Notes: generated by a model from the sequence alone, not told the origin. Positions 45,402 to 53,773 are shown, counted from the stretch's first letter. The stretch: DNA of 64,000 nt from Shouchella shacheensis (GCF_001484965.1 NZ_LLYY01000003.1:62001-126000), one strand, 5' to 3'. A program made the numbers and translations.

Positions 45402-45620
45402 TTAAGAGACACTCGTTTTTTTGGCTGTTGCCCTCCATTTGCCTCGGGCAGAGCTTGTGACAAGGTTGTTGTATTCCAGTACATGTAAATCCCTTTGTAC
45501 CGTACGTTGCGTGATGCCGAACTCTTCAACTAATTCATTCGTCGTGACGGTTCCCTCCTGTTTAATATACAAGTAGATGGACTTAATTCGAGTCAGCATA
45601 CGATCAGTTGAAGCTTTCAA
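45402..45620 (-). CDS. ytzE: DeoR-type helix-turn-helix protein YtzE
   Basis: A 72-residue DNA-binding protein consisting of a DeoR-type winged helix alone. RIKSIYLYIKQEGTVTTNELVEEF and the recognition helix ITQRTVQRDLHVLEY match B. subtilis YtzE. It has no sugar-phosphate sensing domain, so an effector is not evident. The target is unknown. Confidence 0.85.
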   Translation of the reverse strand: MKASTDRMLTRIKSIYLYIKQEGTVTTNELVEEFGITQRTVQRDLHVLEYNNLVTSSARGKWRATAKKTSVS

Positions 45621-45734
45621 AAAACCACTCCTTCTTCATCTTCGTCACTATACCTATACCCTATTCTACGCGTTTAGAACCTCCATAATGTACCGGTTCA
45701 AAAGCCATATCGTCTTAGGTGAGGTGGTGGCTGT

Positions 45735-45839
45735 ATGGGAAGTTCGTGCATCCTCATGATCTACACATTAGCAATTGCAACCTTAGACACTTATAGTGTA
45801 CACGAATCTGCTAAAAGAAGCAAAAAAGAAATTATGTGA
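45735..45839 (+). CDS. Possible 34-residue small protein
   Basis: ATG 45735 is preceded by GGTGAGGTGG. The product would begin MGSSCILMIYTLAIATL and end KRSKKEIM, i.e. a short hydrophobic stretch and a basic tail. I know no family. The rest of 45621-45971 shows no other feature that I can support. Confidence 0.2.
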   Translation: MGSSCILMIYTLAIATLDTYSVHESAKRSKKEIM

Positions 45840-45971
45840 AACAGTGAATAACTCTTAAAATAGAAGCAAAATCCGAACGATACTGATTACAGGGTGAAAA
45901 ATGTTGTGATTGATGGCATAAACCATGGTGCGTTTTCTGTTTAAAATCTAGAGAGAACTATTTGTTTACAG

Positions 45972-46010
45972 AGCACTTGAGACGTAAAGAATCTCAAGTG
46001 CTTTCTTTGC
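45972..46010 (+). terminator. Hairpin downstream of the cysteine synthase gene
   Basis: AGCACTTGAGA and TCTCAAGTGCT form an 11-bp stem. T-rich sequence follows only on the plus strand; on the minus strand, where it would end cysK, the tract is weak. Confidence 0.55.
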
Positions 46011-46946
46011 TTACTCGAATTGAAACAGGTCGGTGGAGAGGTAACGCTCTCCAGTATCACAGGCAATCGCGACAACCACTTGATCCGGAGAAAGGCGTTT
46101 GGCTACTTCCAGTGCGGCGTAACAGGCGGCTCCGGATGACGGACCAACAAGAATTCCTTCCATTCTAGCAAGTGCTCTGGCGATGCGGTAAGCATCTTCA
46201 TCTTCAATACGAAAAATTTCGTCATAGACGCTCTCGTTCAAGATAGGAGGAATAAACCCTGGGCTTGTCCCTACAAGTTTATGGGGGCCTGGCTCGCCTC
46301 CGGATAGAACTGGCGATCCTGCTGGCTCAACCACGTGTACGGTCGCCTCTGGGTACATTTTTTTCAACTCTTCGCCCGTACCGGTAATCGTTCCCCCTGT
46401 TCCAGAGGCTGCGACAAAGGCGGTGAGCGACTGGTCGATAGAATCAAGGTCGCTTTTAATTTCACGAGCCGTTGCCTTTCGATGCGCATCCGGGTTCGCG
46501 CTGTTTTCAAACTGCATCGGCATAAAGCTATCTAGGACCTGCGTGGCAAGCTCCTTTGCTTTTTCAATAGCTCCAGGCATTTTCTTGTCGCCCTTTGTAA
46601 GGACAACCTCAGCTCCGTAAGCTTTTAAAAGGTTAATTCGCTCCTGACTCATGGTATCAGGCATGACGATGATGGCTTTGTAGCCTCGAGCTGTGGCGCT
46701 CATTGCAAGACCAATGCCTGTATTGCCACTGGTGGGTTCAATAATTGTCGATCCTGCTTTTAGGAGTCCTTGAGCTTCCGCTTGAAGAATCATTTCATAG
46801 GCAGCTCGGTCTTTCACGCTGCCACTTGGGTTTTTCATTTCCATTTTAAAGTAAACGTCTGCACCATTGGCAGGCGAGATTTTATTCAGACGGACGAGTG
46901 GAGTATCCCCAATCAATTCCCCCATATTGTTAACCACTTTCAACAT
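46011..46946 (-). CDS. cysK: Cysteine synthase family (O-acetylserine sulfhydrylase), CysK/YtkP-like
   Basis: A 311-residue PLP enzyme of the cysteine synthase family. The PLP lysine is in NPSGSVKDR (about residue 43), the substrate loop is EPTSGNTGIGLA and the phosphate-binding loop is AASGTGGTITGTG. It should make cysteine from O-acetylserine and sulfide. B. subtilis carries the paralogue ytkP in the equivalent neighbourhood, so this may be the YtkP orthologue and not the main CysK. It is monocistronic. Confidence 0.87.
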   Translation of the reverse strand: MLKVVNNMGELIGDTPLVRLNKISPANGADVYFKMEMKNPSGSVKDRAAYEMILQAEAQGLLKAGSTIIEPTSGNTGIGLAMSATARGYKAIIVMPDTMSQERINLLKAYGAEVVLTKGDKKMPGAIEKAKELATQVLDSFMPMQFENSANPDAHRKATAREIKSDLDSIDQSLTAFVAASGTGGTITGTGEELKKMYPEATVHVVEPAGSPVLSGGEPGPHKLVGTSPGFIPPILNESVYDEIFRIEDEDAYRIARALARMEGILVGPSSGAACYAALEVAKRLSPDQVVVAIACDTGERYLSTDLFQFE

Positions 46947-47044
46947 AAGTCACCTCTTTCAAGAAACATGGTTTTAGTTTATCATAAACACATTAAAGAA
47001 TCTTAATCCCGATACTAGGAACATTTAAGAAAGAAGGCTATGCT

Positions 47045-47593
47045 ATGAATCAGCCAAGTTATTTTTTAGCGATTGCCCTTTCCAAGGAAGCAAAGCAAGC
47101 AATCGCTGAGGAGCTGAAACGTCTTGATCAATCGCTCTTTAAAAAATGGGTCCATCCCGCTGATTTTCATATGACGCTTCATTTTTTAGGAAGTGCCACA
47201 GAAGAGAAACTGGAAACCTATATAAAGATGTGTCGTGGTTTGACTGAGACATTTGAACCGTTCACGCTTACTCTTGGAGACGAAGGCATTTTCGGGCCAG
47301 CTGAGAAGCCACGCATCCTGTGGATCGGTACCAAACCATCCGATACACTAGAGACACAGCAAAGACAGCTCACGGCTAGCCTGAAAAACGCGGGCTTTTC
47401 TGTTGATAAGAGGACGTTTTCACCCCATATAACGGTCGCTCGAAGCTGGCAAAGAGAGTACAGGTACCAGCCAACGAAGCTCCAGCCATCCGTGAACTTC
47501 CGTGTAGGGAACTATACGCTCTATCGCTCGCACATGAATGCGACTCCTAAATACGAGTCTGTGCTTTCTTTTCCTTTGAGGGGAAGAGCGTGA
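47045..47593 (+). CDS. thpR: RNA 2',3'-cyclic 3'-phosphodiesterase ThpR (YtlP)
   Basis: A 182-residue 2H phosphoesterase. The two catalytic HxT motifs are HMTLHFLG (about residue 42) and HITVARSW (about 128). The family opens 2',3'-cyclic phosphates or ligates 2'-5' RNA ends in vitro. B. subtilis YtlP is the counterpart. ATG 47045 follows AAGAAGG. Its TGA overlaps the ATG of the next gene. Confidence 0.88.
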   Translation: MNQPSYFLAIALSKEAKQAIAEELKRLDQSLFKKWVHPADFHMTLHFLGSATEEKLETYIKMCRGLTETFEPFTLTLGDEGIFGPAEKPRILWIGTKPSDTLETQQRQLTASLKNAGFSVDKRTFSPHITVARSWQREYRYQPTKLQPSVNFRVGNYTLYRSHMNATPKYESVLSFPLRGRA

Positions 47594-47994
47594 TGAAAGC
47601 CGTTCAGGTTCTCGGTCAGCTTGCTGGCCTTTATTTGCTTTACCTGTTAGGGGAGTGGCTGGCGGCATTTCTACACCTCCCTGTCTCCGGGAGCATAATT
47701 GGAATGCTGCTTTTATTTGTACTGCTTGTTTCTAACATTATGCCTGCCAGGCTGCTTGAGAGAGGCGCCAATTTTTTGCTTGCGTTCCTGCCGCTCTTGT
47801 TTCTACCGGTCACGGTTGGTGTCATGAATTATCCGGAGCTACTCTCATTTGAAGGGGCCTGGCTCATTGTGAGTGCGGTGGTTAGCACAGGCATTGTCAT
47901 GACTGTAAGCGGGCGAATGGCAGAGAAGATGGCTCTCCAGCAGGAGAGGGGGGAACAGCGAGCGAATGAAAACACTCACCATAGTGCTAGCTAG
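47593..47994 (+). CDS. CidA/LrgA family holin-like membrane protein
   Basis: A 133-residue protein with about four membrane helices. The conserved LPVSGSIIGMLLLFVLL and LLFLPVTVGVMNYPEL segments identify the CidA/LrgA family. These proteins affect murein hydrolase activity, cell death, or pyruvate and small-molecule transport. The start is ATG 47593, overlapping the thpR stop. It overlaps the LrgB gene by 29 bases. Confidence 0.85.
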   Translation: MKAVQVLGQLAGLYLLYLLGEWLAAFLHLPVSGSIIGMLLLFVLLVSNIMPARLLERGANFLLAFLPLLFLPVTVGVMNYPELLSFEGAWLIVSAVVSTGIVMTVSGRMAEKMALQQERGEQRANENTHHSAS

Positions 47995-48652
47995 TATCGG
48001 AACGATTGCGGTTTACTTGGTTGCTCGTTCCCTCCAGAAACGTATTCCGCATCCTCTCCTTCTGCCGCTGCTTGTTGCTACGGCTTTTATCTCAGTGATG
48101 CTTGTTATTTTTCAAATTCCATATGAAACCTACCGCTTTGGATCGGACTGGATGACACAGTTGCTTGGCCCGGCGGTTGTGGCGCTAGCCTATCCGCTGT
48201 ACCGGCAGCTCCCGTTACTAAAAACCTACCTTCGTCCACTCTTACTAAGCATCACCGTTGGAGCGGTGGTGGGGATGGGCAGTGGATGGATTCTTGCTCG
48301 AATCGCAGGCTTGGGTCGTGAATGGCTGGATTCCATCCTTCCAAAATCTGTGACCATGCCTGTGGCGATGGACATTTCTGTCAGTTTGCAGGGAGAAGCG
48401 GCTCTTACGGCGATCTTAGTAACAGCGGCAGGTTTAACAGGGGCAACGTTTGGGCCGTACCTTTTTAAGTGGGTGAAAATCACTCATTTTCTCGGGAAGG
48501 GAATCGGCTACGGCGCTGGCTCTCACGCAATTGGCACGGCCAAAGCACTCGAGGATAACGAGAAAGAAGGGGCCGTTTCTTCGGTTTCCATGACGATTTG
48601 CGCAATTATCGTTTCTCTTCTGGCCCCCGTCTTTACTTACCTCGTTTATTAG
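47966..48652 (+). CDS. LrgB/CidB family membrane protein
   Basis: A 228-residue polytopic protein, partner of the CidA/LrgA-like protein. Motifs include KSVTMPVAMDIS (about 124-135), ALTAILVTAAGLTGATFGP and GAGSHAIGTAKALE, characteristic of LrgB. Together they form the LrgAB-type system found in many bacilli. It begins inside the preceding gene and is followed by a terminator and a repeat. Confidence 0.88.
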   Translation: MKTLTIVLASIGTIAVYLVARSLQKRIPHPLLLPLLVATAFISVMLVIFQIPYETYRFGSDWMTQLLGPAVVALAYPLYRQLPLLKTYLRPLLLSITVGAVVGMGSGWILARIAGLGREWLDSILPKSVTMPVAMDISVSLQGEAALTAILVTAAGLTGATFGPYLFKWVKITHFLGKGIGYGAGSHAIGTAKALEDNEKEGAVSSVSMTICAIIVSLLAPVFTYLVY

Positions 48653-48721
48653 TATTGAAACGGGCTGCTCGATCCCTTATAATAAAAATGTGCAGACTTG
48701 AAACGAATGAAAAGTTACGAC

Positions 48722-48755
48722 ATCCTTCAACGGAGAAGCGTTGGAGGGTTATTTT
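48722..48755 (+). terminator. Terminator of the thpR-lrgAB-like operon
   Basis: CCTTCAACG and CGTTGGAGG form a 9-bp stem with a GAGAAG loop, then GTTATTTTT. The repeat begins at 48756. Confidence 0.85.
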
Positions 48756-48880
48756 TGTCTAGCTTTGACACCCACTCGCTCGAGGTTTCTTTAGACCGTC
48801 AGATCAAGCCAAAAGGCGGGCTTGATCCTACCGTTCTTCCAGAACTGGTCGCTCGTGAGTAGGGCGCCTACGCTTTTCGG
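48756..48880 (+). repeat. Intergenic repeat, second subfamily
   Basis: It shares the ends TGTCTAGCT and CGCCTACGCTTTTCGG with the main family. The middle is different: CCCACTCGCTCGAGGTTTC, then a stem AGATCAAGCC/GGGCTTGATC. The arms CCACTCGCTCGAG and CTCGTGAGTAGGGCG are partly complementary. Confidence 0.75.
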
Positions 48881-48883
48881 CAT

Positions 48884-48903
48884 TGTCTAGCTCCGGCGGG
48901 TAC
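48884..48903 (+). repeat. Short 5' fragment of the main repeat
   Basis: TGTCTAGCTCCGGCGGGTA is the first part of the main family, joined to unrelated sequence. It looks like a truncated second copy. Confidence 0.55.
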
Positions 48904-48948
48904 GTCCTGCACCGAGCTGCGAGCAACTAAATGGAAAGGAGTTGTCCA

Positions 48949-49266
48949 ATGAAAACAGGACTGCAGCTTACAGATGCCAAAGCGGCTGATTACGACTGGC
49001 TTGTCAGAAGAGTGCCTAACTGGCTTGGCGGCTTTGAATATATGATAGAACTGCTTCAAGTAGATGGATGCGTCGGCTTTGGAGACACACTTAGCGAAGC
49101 GAAGCTTAATCTTGATGAGGCCCTGTTCCTTTGGGCGAAACATCATGGGGTGAGTCATTTACCCGAGGTGAATATGGCAGCTCAACTCATTGTTCTTGAG
49201 GCACCCATGGAGGAAGTGGAAGCTGCACAAGTCGATGGTCGTTTACGGGCCATCGCAGAAATATAA
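48949..49266 (+). CDS. HicB-like fold protein without a HicA partner
   Basis: A 105-residue protein. The central segment (MIELLQVDGCVGFGDTLSEAKLN, then LDEALFLWAKHHG) resembles the partially degraded RNase H fold of HicB antitoxins and related stand-alone proteins. No DNA-binding tail and no HicA toxin gene is visible on either side. ATG 48949 follows AAAGGAG with eight-base spacing; an earlier in-frame start at 48931 is weaker. The function is unknown. Confidence 0.5.
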   Translation: MKTGLQLTDAKAADYDWLVRRVPNWLGGFEYMIELLQVDGCVGFGDTLSEAKLNLDEALFLWAKHHGVSHLPEVNMAAQLIVLEAPMEEVEAAQVDGRLRAIAEI

Positions 49267-49278
49267 CAGACAAATATG

Positions 49279-49314
49279 CGCTACGCTTCCGAATGGGAAG
49301 TGTAGCGTTTTTTT
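49279..49314 (+). terminator. Terminator after the HicB-like gene
   Basis: CGCTACGCTTCC and GGAAGTGTAGCG form a 12-bp stem (one G-T) with a GAATG loop and TTTTTTT. Confidence 0.88.
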
Positions 49315-49370
49315 GCTTAGAGGTGGGCTAATTGGGTATAGCATTGAATAGGAAGATGGAGGTGCTTGAA

Positions 49371-50102
49371 TTGGATTTTCGTGAACAGGTTGTGGTGGTC
49401 ACAGGTGGAGCGAACGGCATCGGCAAAGGCATTGCCCGTACATATGCACAAGCTGGGGCAAAGGTCGTTATTGCTGACATTGATCGTGAACAAGCAGAAG
49501 TGTTGGCAGGCTCGGAAAACATAGAGTTTATTGAAACAGATGTCAAACAAGAGGAGGCGACTACTCGGTTATTTGCGGAGGTGAAAAAGCGGCACGGAAC
49601 CTTGGATATCCTTATTAATAATGCGGGCATGTCTGACTTCACTCCGTTGTTTCAACTCACAGTCAAAGCGTGGGAAGAGACAATGCAAACCAATTTGCGT
49701 AGTGTTTTTCTCTGCTCAAGAGAGGCCGCTAAGCTGATGAAGACAAATACGCATGGCGGGCGCATCGTCAACATCGCCTCAACTCGAGCCACCATGTCTG
49801 AGCCGGATTCAGAAGCTTATGCGGCGACAAAGGGAGGCGTTGTTGCCTTGACCCATGCTTTAGCCGCCACGCTCTCAGAGGAGAACATTACGGTGAATGC
49901 CATTTCACCCGGATGGATTCACACCGGCGATGAAGAACTTCGCGATGTTGATCATCGCCAGCACCTTTCCGGAAGGGTGGGTAAGCCAAGCGATGTAGCA
50001 AGAGCCTGCCTGTATTTAACAGAAAGGGAGAACAATTTCGTTACAGGTGTTGAACACATCATCGATGGAGGCATGACACGAAAAATGATCTATGAACATT
50101 AG
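49371..50102 (+). CDS. Short-chain dehydrogenase/reductase
   Basis: A 243-residue classical SDR. TGGANGIGKG (cofactor), NNAG in DILINNAG, the catalytic serine in NIASTRA and YAATKGG (YxxxK) are all present, as is the PGWIHT segment after the active site. Substrate is unknown. TTG 49371 is the likely start, six bases after GGAGGTG; ATG 49356 and a longer frame to 49332 are alternatives. A terminator follows. Confidence 0.85.
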   Translation: MDFREQVVVVTGGANGIGKGIARTYAQAGAKVVIADIDREQAEVLAGSENIEFIETDVKQEEATTRLFAEVKKRHGTLDILINNAGMSDFTPLFQLTVKAWEETMQTNLRSVFLCSREAAKLMKTNTHGGRIVNIASTRATMSEPDSEAYAATKGGVVALTHALAATLSEENITVNAISPGWIHTGDEELRDVDHRQHLSGRVGKPSDVARACLYLTERENNFVTGVEHIIDGGMTRKMIYEH

Positions 50103-50115
50103 GCAAGAGTCATAA

Positions 50116-50153
50116 AGTGCTTTTTAATAAAACCTATTAAAAGGCATTTTTTG
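50116..50153 (+). terminator. Terminator after the SDR gene
   Basis: AGTGCTTTTTAATA and TATTAAAAGGCATT form a 14-bp stem with two G-T pairs, then a T-tract. Confidence 0.82.
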
Positions 50154-50216
50154 TTGCGTCATGAGAAAAGCTATGATAAAGTGTCCCACTTGTGCTTTTA
50201 TTTGAGGGGGGAAATC

Positions 50217-51734
50217 TTGAAGAATCTAAAACTTGACTGGCCCGTTTTTATTCTAAGCGGTGGCGCACTGCTTGTGTTTGTCATAGCTTCACTCATTAAT
50301 GCGGGAGCTGTTGGGGACTTCGTTGATCAAACGTTCACGTGGTCTTCCAGCTATTTTGGTGCATTTTGGCAAGTGTTAATGTTGCTTACGTTTTTCGTTG
50401 CCATTGCGATGATCTTTACTGATTCTGGTTCTGTGCGTCTCGGAGAACTCAAAAAACCGGAAACATCCACCTTTAAGTGGTTAGCGATGGTCATGACGAC
50501 GTTGCTTGCTGGAGGGGGCGTATTTTGGGCAGCGGCAGAGCCGTTGTATCATTATTTGGAAACACCGCCGCTTTTCGAGGAAGGCGGAGCAGTGGGGACA
50601 CAACTACATGCAGGGCTCTCACAAGGCTTTCTGCACTGGGGCTTTCTTGCTTGGAGTATCATCGGAACGCTTGGTGTAGTCGTGTTAATGTACGCGAAAA
50701 AGAAGGGACAACCTCTTAAACCGAGAACGCTGCTCTACCCAATTTTTGGGAATCGTATTATGAAAAGGAGTGTGCTTGGAACACTGGTGGATGTGTTTTC
50801 AATTTTGGCGGCTTGTGCAGGTACCATTGGGCCAATTGGTTTTCTTGGCCTTCAGGCAGGCTATGGACTTGAGTCAGTCTTTGGGTTGCCGAACACTTTT
50901 CCGACACAGCTAGCCATGATTTTTATCTTAGTCGGAATTTCAGCCTTGTCAGCGGCCACAGGTATTCACAAAGGCATACAGTGGCTGAGTCGTTTTAACA
51001 TTATTTTTACGCTCGTCTTAGCTGTAGCGATCCTCTTGCTTGGCCCAGCGCGTTTTATTCTTGATCAGTTCGTTAGTGGCTTTGGCTCGTACCTGCAAAA
51101 TTTCTTCCCGATGAGCTTGTATCGGGGTGATGAGGGCTGGCTTTCAGGCTGGACGATCTTCTTCTGGGGCTGGTTTATTGGCTACGCTCCAATTATGGCA
51201 ATCTTTCTAAGCCGTATATCTGAGGGCCGAACGATTCGAGAGCTATTTCTATCAGTCGCGATTCTCGCGCCGGTTGTAACGAACTTTTGGTTCACGGTTG
51301 TCGGCGGTACTGGCCTGTTCTTCGAAATCGATAGTCCAGGCGCTGTCAGTGGCCTCCTTAATGAGGGTGGACTTCCTGCCTCGATCTTTGCCATTGTGAT
51401 GAACCTTCCTGCTGGAACGTGGTTTGCGGTCTCCTTTATTATTGTTACCTGCGTTTTTGTGGCGACAACCTCGGATTCGATTGCCTATACCATTTCAATG
51501 ACAATTACTGGTGAACATACCCCAGCTGGAAGCATACGTATGTTTTGGACGTTGATTTTTGGGGCAGTGGCAGCGGTTCTTCTGTACTTAGGGGAAGGGA
51601 GCATTGATGCGCTACAATCCTTTATTGTTGTGACTGCCGTGCCAGTGTCACTGCTTATGCTGCCAACCCTGTGGCTTGCCCCAAAAACGGCAAAGCTTCT
51701 GCTAAAAGAGCAGCAAGAAGAGAACCGTTCATAA
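50217..51734 (+). CDS. BCCT-family betaine/choline/carnitine transporter
   Basis: A 505-residue secondary carrier of the BCCT family with about twelve helices. The signature region WTIFFWGWFIGYAPIMAIFL with FLSRISEGRTIRE is clear. The glycine-rich stretch of helix 3, which is GMGIG in BetP and OpuD, reads LLAGGGVFWAAAEP here, so it belongs to a divergent clade. Uptake of a betaine-type osmolyte is likely. TTG 50217 follows GAGGGGGGAAA. B. subtilis has opuD near ytfP, but orthology is uncertain. Confidence 0.85.
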   Translation: MKNLKLDWPVFILSGGALLVFVIASLINAGAVGDFVDQTFTWSSSYFGAFWQVLMLLTFFVAIAMIFTDSGSVRLGELKKPETSTFKWLAMVMTTLLAGGGVFWAAAEPLYHYLETPPLFEEGGAVGTQLHAGLSQGFLHWGFLAWSIIGTLGVVVLMYAKKKGQPLKPRTLLYPIFGNRIMKRSVLGTLVDVFSILAACAGTIGPIGFLGLQAGYGLESVFGLPNTFPTQLAMIFILVGISALSAATGIHKGIQWLSRFNIIFTLVLAVAILLLGPARFILDQFVSGFGSYLQNFFPMSLYRGDEGWLSGWTIFFWGWFIGYAPIMAIFLSRISEGRTIRELFLSVAILAPVVTNFWFTVVGGTGLFFEIDSPGAVSGLLNEGGLPASIFAIVMNLPAGTWFAVSFIIVTCVFVATTSDSIAYTISMTITGEHTPAGSIRMFWTLIFGAVAAVLLYLGEGSIDALQSFIVVTAVPVSLLMLPTLWLAPKTAKLLLKEQQEENRS

Positions 51735-51737
51735 AGC

Positions 51738-51772
51738 AAAACTCGCCATCTTTTTTGAGATGGCGAGTTTTT
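51738..51772 (+). terminator. Bidirectional terminator between the BCCT gene and purU
   Basis: AAAACTCGCCATC and GATGGCGAGTTTT form a 13-bp stem with an 8-base loop, with A and T tracts on both sides. Confidence 0.9.
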
Positions 51773-51780
51773 GGATCACA

Positions 51781-52650
51781 TTAGAAAACAATCGTTTTAT
51801 TATTATGGACAATGATTTGATCGTGTAAGTGCCAGTGAACGGCACGGGCAAGGGCGATCCGCTCTACGTTTCGACCGGCTACACGCAAATCTCGGGCCGT
51901 GAAACGATGATTCACACGCAACACATCCTGTTCAATAATCGGACCTTCGTCTAAATCATCCGTAACATAATGAGCCGTAGCGCCGATCAGTTTAACCCCT
52001 CGATCGAAAGCTCTTGCATAAGGGTTCGCCCCAACAAAGGCTGGCAGAAAGGAATGATGGATGTTAATAATGCGCTGCGGAAAAGTTTGAACAAAGGTAG
52101 GGGAAAGAACTTGCATATAGCGTGCGAGCACAATGACGTCAATCTCGTGGTCGTGAAGGAGTCGGATTGCTTTTTCTTCCGCCTCCGTTTTGTTCCCTTT
52201 TTCAACTCCAATTTTGTGAAACGGGATGCCATACGATTCCACCTCTGCTCGGGTTTCGTTATGGTTGCTAATAACAAGTGGGATTTCGCAATGAAATTCG
52301 CCAGCACGCCACTTCCAGAGTAGTTCAGAAAGACAGTGACTCTCCTTGGAGACAAAAATCGCCATCCGTTTTTTTCGCGACGCTTTCTCGATACGCCACT
52401 CAAAGTTTCTCTTTTCAGCTAAAGGTGCTAAGTCTCGCCTGATTTCCTGAAAGGACGTCCGTGAGTCGTTCCAGTAAAACTCAATTCTCATAAAAAACAT
52501 GCCAGCCTCTGGGTCGGTAGAGTACTGATCAGATTGGATAATATTGGCATAATGGCTATAAAGAAAAGTTGAAATTTCAGAGACGATGCCAGGCTGATCA
52601 TGACAAGCAACTAGAAGACGCGCTCGGTTTTTCGTGTGTGAATCAATCAA
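51781..52650 (-). CDS. purU: Formyltetrahydrofolate deformylase
   Basis: PurU, 289 residues, hydrolyses 10-formyl-tetrahydrofolate to formate and tetrahydrofolate. An N-terminal ACT domain (RLLVACHDQPGIVSEIS, about 10-75) precedes the formyltransferase fold with VISNHNE, the catalytic INIHHSFLPAFVGANPY (about 206-222) and the Asp in YVTDDLDEGPIIEQD. TTG 52650 follows GGAGG with 7-base spacing; the frame continues to 52707. It is nearly collinear with B. subtilis PurU. Confidence 0.92.
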   Translation of the reverse strand: MIDSHTKNRARLLVACHDQPGIVSEISTFLYSHYANIIQSDQYSTDPEAGMFFMRIEFYWNDSRTSFQEIRRDLAPLAEKRNFEWRIEKASRKKRMAIFVSKESHCLSELLWKWRAGEFHCEIPLVISNHNETRAEVESYGIPFHKIGVEKGNKTEAEEKAIRLLHDHEIDVIVLARYMQVLSPTFVQTFPQRIINIHHSFLPAFVGANPYARAFDRGVKLIGATAHYVTDDLDEGPIIEQDVLRVNHRFTARDLRVAGRNVERIALARAVHWHLHDQIIVHNNKTIVF

Positions 52651-52697
52651 GGGTTTTCCTCCGTTCAAAAAACGTTGTACAAGGTGTGGCTTACCAT

Positions 52698-52727
52698 ATT
52701 GAATCAAAAGAATGAAGCGTTTGTCAA
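52698..52727 (-). promoter_or_regulatory. Putative purU promoter
   Basis: On the minus strand TTGACA (52722-52727) is followed by an 18-base spacer and TTCAAT (52698-52703). Confidence 0.4.
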
Positions 52728-52820
52728 ATTTTTTAAATTGGATGGAAGTATGATAAAAGATTTGACGAGTGTTAAGTTTTGATATAGTCGTTGACGACCT
52801 CTTCGCTTCTTTGGTACCAT

Positions 52821-52905
52821 TGTATTCATGAATTGGGAAAGAGTCTATACAAAGAAGGATAAGGCAGAGCCACAGGCATTGTTGTGCTCTGCCTCTTTTG
52901 TTTTA
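52821..52905 (+). ncRNA. Candidate short terminated transcript between purU and ytmP
   Basis: A strong intrinsic terminator (AGGCAGAGC/GCTCTGCCT at 52862-52894, then CTTTTGTTTT) lies on the plus strand where no plus-strand gene precedes it. A possible promoter, TTGACG-N18-TACCAT, ends at 52820. Together they would give an RNA of about 75-85 bases, either a small RNA or an attenuated leader of ytmP. Confidence 0.35.
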
Positions 52906-52996
52906 GTTTTTCGTACGGTTTTAAAGGGAAGTGCGCTATACTAGGTCTAACTGTAAAGAAGCGCAAGAAAAGCGAAAGAAATTGAGGGTGAATCGG

Positions 52997-53773
52997 GTGG
53001 AATTGTTTTTGGGAGAGGGATGGCACGTCTTGCCCGCAGGGGGCGCGACGGGAGAAGCGTATCTTGCAAGGCATGGCGACTATCAATTATTCATAAAACG
53101 AAATTCATCACCTTTTCTTGCGGTTCTTTCTGCAGAGGGGATTGTTCCAAAGCTTCTTTGGACAAAGCGACTAGGGAACGGTGATGTGATTACAGCACAG
53201 CACTGGGTCCAAGGAAGAGAATTAAAAGCGATCGAAATGAACGCGGAAAGCACCGCGTTGATGCTTTCAAAAATTCATAACTCAAGTGAATTGCTCGACA
53301 TGTTTATGCGCATCGGCAACGAACCGCTCGTCCCTAGCATGATGCTTGGAAATATGCACTTGCAGCTACAGCTGTATGAAATTAAAGATGAATTAATTGA
53401 AAAAGGAATGGATTACTTAATCAAGCAAGTGGAGCAGCTTGGAACGTACCCCTATGTTGTGTGTCACTGTGACATTAACCACAACAATTGGTTGGTGGAT
53501 GAAAGGGACGACCTTTACTTGATTGACTGGGATGGAGCAACAGTCGCTGACCCGGCCTTGGATTTGGGGCTATTGCTTTATACCTATGTCCCAGAAAAAG
53601 AGTGGGAAGACTGGCTCCATCAGTACGGAGTAGAACTTAATGGCTCACTTAGAAAACGAATGCACTGGTATGTGGTCGCGCAAACGATCTCAGAGATCCT
53701 TTGGCATGCCAGCCGTGGACACGAGGAGCAAGTCGACGATTTTCGGACATATTTATCAACTCTTATTTCATAA
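52997..53773 (+). CDS. ytmP: Aminoglycoside-phosphotransferase-fold kinase YtmP
   Basis: A 258-residue kinase-like protein of the APH/choline kinase fold, very close to B. subtilis YtmP. PAGGATGEAYLA and LFIKRNSSPFLAVLSAEGIVPK form the nucleotide lobe. The catalytic loop CHCDINHNNW (about 156-165) and metal-binding LIDWDGA (about 175) are intact. The substrate is unknown. GTG 52997 follows GAGGGTGA; the frame extends to 52931. The same gene order, ytmP-trmB, occurs in B. subtilis. Confidence 0.88.
   Translation: MELFLGEGWHVLPAGGATGEAYLARHGDYQLFIKRNSSPFLAVLSAEGIVPKLLWTKRLGNGDVITAQHWVQGRELKAIEMNAESTALMLSKIHNSSELLDMFMRIGNEPLVPSMMLGNMHLQLQLYEIKDELIEKGMDYLIKQVEQLGTYPYVVCHCDINHNNWLVDERDDLYLIDWDGATVADPALDLGLLLYTYVPEKEWEDWLHQYGVELNGSLRKRMHWYVVAQTISEILWHASRGHEEQVDDFRTYLSTLIS

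Noticed and set aside
52828-52944. 38-codon frame before ytmP as a leader peptide
   Set aside because: It runs straight through an intrinsic terminator and has no ribosome site.
52931-52996. Longer start of ytmP
   Set aside because: The extension covers the probable -10 box, whereas GTG 52997 has a good ribosome site and matches the family start.
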